DNA from: Glaciecola sp965660625
GTDB taxonomy: Bacteria > Pseudomonadota > Gammaproteobacteria > Enterobacterales > Alteromonadaceae
Direction of reading: 5' to 3'
DNA: 64,000 nt
Assembly (NCBI GenBank): GCA_965660625.1
Contig: CBFIAR010000002.1
Location: 62,001-126,000 of the forward strand
The notes beneath the pieces are model-generated. The model ran no database searches. It saw nothing but the letters and a program-made list of their open reading frames with translations, and was not told where the DNA came from. Both the position numbers and the translations under genes were made by a program. This document shows, piece by piece, positions 62,499 to 64,000 of this stretch. The stretch's first letter is position 1, and every line of letters begins with the position of its first letter.

Positions 62499-63386
62499 TT
62501 ATACTGTATTTGAGTCAGAAATCAGTATTTCTCTTCTCTTTGCTAGTAAAGTAGGCGACCAATGGTTTACCGCCCAATGAATAAGCTCTTGTGCACTCAT
62601 TCTTTCTGTCAATGAATGGCGTGATAGTCCAATCGCAGCAAACGCATTGATTAAATTGCTGGGTGCTTGTTTGTTGTCAATGGCGACCGCATGGTTTTGT
62701 TTGCTTAGTTTTTGTCCAGGTTGAGTAGAAATTACGGGTAAATGAAAGTAGTGTGGCGGCGTTTTACTCAGCAAGCTGTAAAGATGTCGCTGCTGTACGG
62801 TAGTCTCAATAAGGTCAGCACCACGCACTATGTGACTTACTTTTTGCTCAATATCATCGATGACCACTGCGAGGTTGTAGGCAAACACTCCGTCTTTGCG
62901 TTTTATGCTCAAATCTTCGCTACAGAATAATGGGTCAACACTGACTTCGCCTAAATGCATGTCATTAAAGGTGTTGATCTGGCAAGTATTAAAGACCCTA
63001 ATAGCGTTATTTTCCCATGGAAGATGCAAATGACGGCAAGTTCCCGTGTAATACTTTCCTTTCGACTTAATTGCTTGGCGAGTGCAAGCACAGGCGTAAA
63101 CTAGCTGCTGCTTATGCAGTGTGTCTAGTGCTCCTTGATAAGCATGCTGTCTATCTGTTTGGTAAATGATGTCATCATCCCAATGCATACCATGCGCAAG
63201 AAGTTGAGACAATATCACTGTGTCTATTCCAATTTTTACTCTTGTTGTATCGACATCTTCAATTCTTACTAACCATTTGCCGCGGGCTTGACGAGCATGC
63301 AGAAAGCTGACTAAAGCACATACTAGTGAGCCAAAATGAAGCGGCCCACTGGGTGATGGCGCAAATCTTCCAACGTATGCTTGCAT
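62499..63386 (-). CDS. gluQ: Glutamyl-Q tRNA(Asp) synthetase
   Basis: Attaches glutamate to queuosine in tRNA-Asp. The 295-residue protein is a truncated glutamyl-tRNA-synthetase-like enzyme: R-F-A-P-S-P-S-G-P-L-H-F-G (HIGH-type) at residues 7-19, R-I-E-D-V-D-T-T-R, zinc ligands C-A-C and Y-T-G-T-C near 100-117, and K-L-S-K-Q (KMSKS-like) near 228. The anticodon-binding domain is absent, as expected. It lies downstream of dksA, the classic dksA-gluQ pair. Confidence 0.95.
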   Translation of the reverse strand: MQAYVGRFAPSPSGPLHFGSLVCALVSFLHARQARGKWLVRIEDVDTTRVKIGIDTVILSQLLAHGMHWDDDIIYQTDRQHAYQGALDTLHKQQLVYACACTRQAIKSKGKYYTGTCRHLHLPWENNAIRVFNTCQINTFNDMHLGEVSVDPLFCSEDLSIKRKDGVFAYNLAVVIDDIEQKVSHIVRGADLIETTVQQRHLYSLLSKTPPHYFHLPVISTQPGQKLSKQNHAVAIDNKQAPSNLINAFAAIGLSRHSLTERMSAQELIHWAVNHWSPTLLAKRREILISDSNTV

Positions 63387-63463
63387 TACAAAAACCTGAA
63401 CCTACTGAATCACTAGTAAATGATACATAAAAAACTGATTGTTAAAAAATGCGAGGTAATAAA

Positions 63464-63493
63464 AAACCGCGCAAGCCAACGCTAACACGGTTT
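63464..63493 (-). terminator. Possible terminator after dksA
   Basis: Between dksA and gluQ an inverted repeat (aaaccg at 63464-63469 with cggttt at 63488-63493) has an AT-flanked arm followed in the minus-strand transcript by a run of Us. The interior pairing is imperfect, so this is a weak terminator or attenuator that could partly separate dksA from gluQ. Confidence 0.45.
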
Positions 63494-63522
63494 ACATTAA
63501 ATCAGAACAAACATAGACAGGA

Positions 63523-63963
63523 TTACCCCTGAAGCTGTTTCTCTTTAATCTCTGCCATTGTTTTACAGTCGATGCACATGTCTGCTGTAGGACGAGCTTC
63601 TAGTCGGCGGATGCCAATTTCTATACCGCAAGTATCGCAAAAACCAAAGTCGTCATCGTCGATGCGCTTAAGTGTTTTTTCGATTTTCTTTATTAGTTTT
63701 CTTTCGCGATCACGGGCTCGCAATTCCAAACTAAATTCTTCTTCCTGAGCCGCTCTATCAACCGGATCTGGAAAGTTTGCAGCTTCATCCTGCATATGGT
63801 GAACGGTGCGGTCTACTTCTTGACGAAGTTGGTTACGCCATGCTTTCAGAATCAGCCTAAAGTGATTCAATTGAGCATCGTTCATATATTCTTCGTCGGA
63901 CTTTTCCTGATATGGCCTAACATCAGCTAAACCAAGTAATCCTACTGCTTTTTCTGTTGGCAT
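63523..63963 (-). CDS. dksA: RNA polymerase-binding transcription factor DksA
   Basis: Binds the RNA polymerase secondary channel and, with ppGpp, mediates the stringent response. The 146-residue protein has the coiled-coil domain with D-P-V-D-R-A-A-Q-E-E-E near its tip, and the C-terminal zinc finger C-D-T-C-G...C-I-D-C (about residues 109-133). An aggag site nine bases upstream supports ATG 63963. Upstream sequence is cut by the window edge. Confidence 0.97.
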   Translation of the reverse strand: MPTEKAVGLLGLADVRPYQEKSDEEYMNDAQLNHFRLILKAWRNQLRQEVDRTVHHMQDEAANFPDPVDRAAQEEEFSLELRARDRERKLIKKIEKTLKRIDDDDFGFCDTCGIEIGIRRLEARPTADMCIDCKTMAEIKEKQLQG

Positions 63964-64000
63964 TTGCCATTTCTCCTAAACGTCGACATTTTGCATCCTT

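Noticed and set aside
1..64000. CRISPR arrays, tRNA or rRNA genes, insertion sequences, prophage or defence islands
   Set aside because: I saw no regular repeat-spacer pattern, cloverleaf, transposase, integrase or toxin-antitoxin-like gene; nearly all space is filled by recognisable housekeeping or signalling genes.

Overview
This is an ordinary-looking chromosomal stretch, about 42% GC by eye, from a marine gammaproteobacterium of the Alteromonadales type (Alteromonas/Paraglaciecola/Glaciecola-like). The evidence is the conserved gene order (aroK-aroB-damX-dam with pilMNOPQ and mrcA; argCBFGH followed by argA; dksA-gluQ-pcnB-folK-panB-panC; gpmI-envC divergent from a yibN-like gene, grxC, secB and gpsA), the TorF-type porin, the many c-di-GMP proteins and the housekeeping protein sequences. 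I see no phage, insertion sequence, integron, CRISPR array, rRNA or tRNA. Genus placement is inference.

Layout. 1-2996: trpS (cut by the left edge) and rpe on the minus strand, then a TorF-like porin, a small membrane protein and a DUF2970 protein on the plus strand. 3051-7174: dam, damX, aroB, aroK. 7473-12036: the type IV pilus operon pilMNOPQ, divergent from mrcA (PBP1A), followed by malic enzyme maeA. 16808-23717: the arginine operon argC-B-F-G-H-A with a long structured leader and a perfect ArgR box pair. 24334-26467: a methyl-accepting chemotaxis protein and a thioredoxin-like membrane protein. 26472-30740: a cpxP-like gene divergent from cpxRA, with a CpxR-type box between them and a pldB-like lysophospholipase downstream. 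31077-33011: a GGDEF-EAL protein. 33105-40200: trmL, gpsA, secB, grxC, rhodanese, gpmI, envC and a divergent-motif Nramp transporter. 40307-46187: a possible UPF0149 protein, hemJ, a ClC channel, a DUF6776-like protein, erpA, a GST and an outer-membrane-like protein. 46440-54113: tatABC, a small exported protein, tatD, two tandem 7TM-GGDEF proteins and hemB. 54370-58677: a giant CheB-CheR-PAS-GGDEF-EAL protein. 58790-63963: panC, panB, folK, pcnB, gluQ, dksA.

How the genes work together. The window is rich in envelope functions: type IV pili, PBP1A, DamX and EnvC for the cell wall and division, Tat export, SecB, and the Cpx envelope stress response. It is also rich in second-messenger signalling: two diguanylate cyclases, one GGDEF-EAL protein and the CheBR-GGDEF-EAL hybrid, plus a chemoreceptor. 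Biosynthesis of arginine, aromatic amino acids, pantothenate, folate and heme is represented.

No clearly novel defence or mobile system is visible. The most interesting items are the arg operon leader (a possible arginine-containing upstream ORF and a distant inverted repeat whose second arm is followed by T5), the CheB-CheR-GGDEF-EAL fusion, the Nramp protein lacking canonical metal-site residues, and an ornithine carbamoyltransferase with altered signature motifs.
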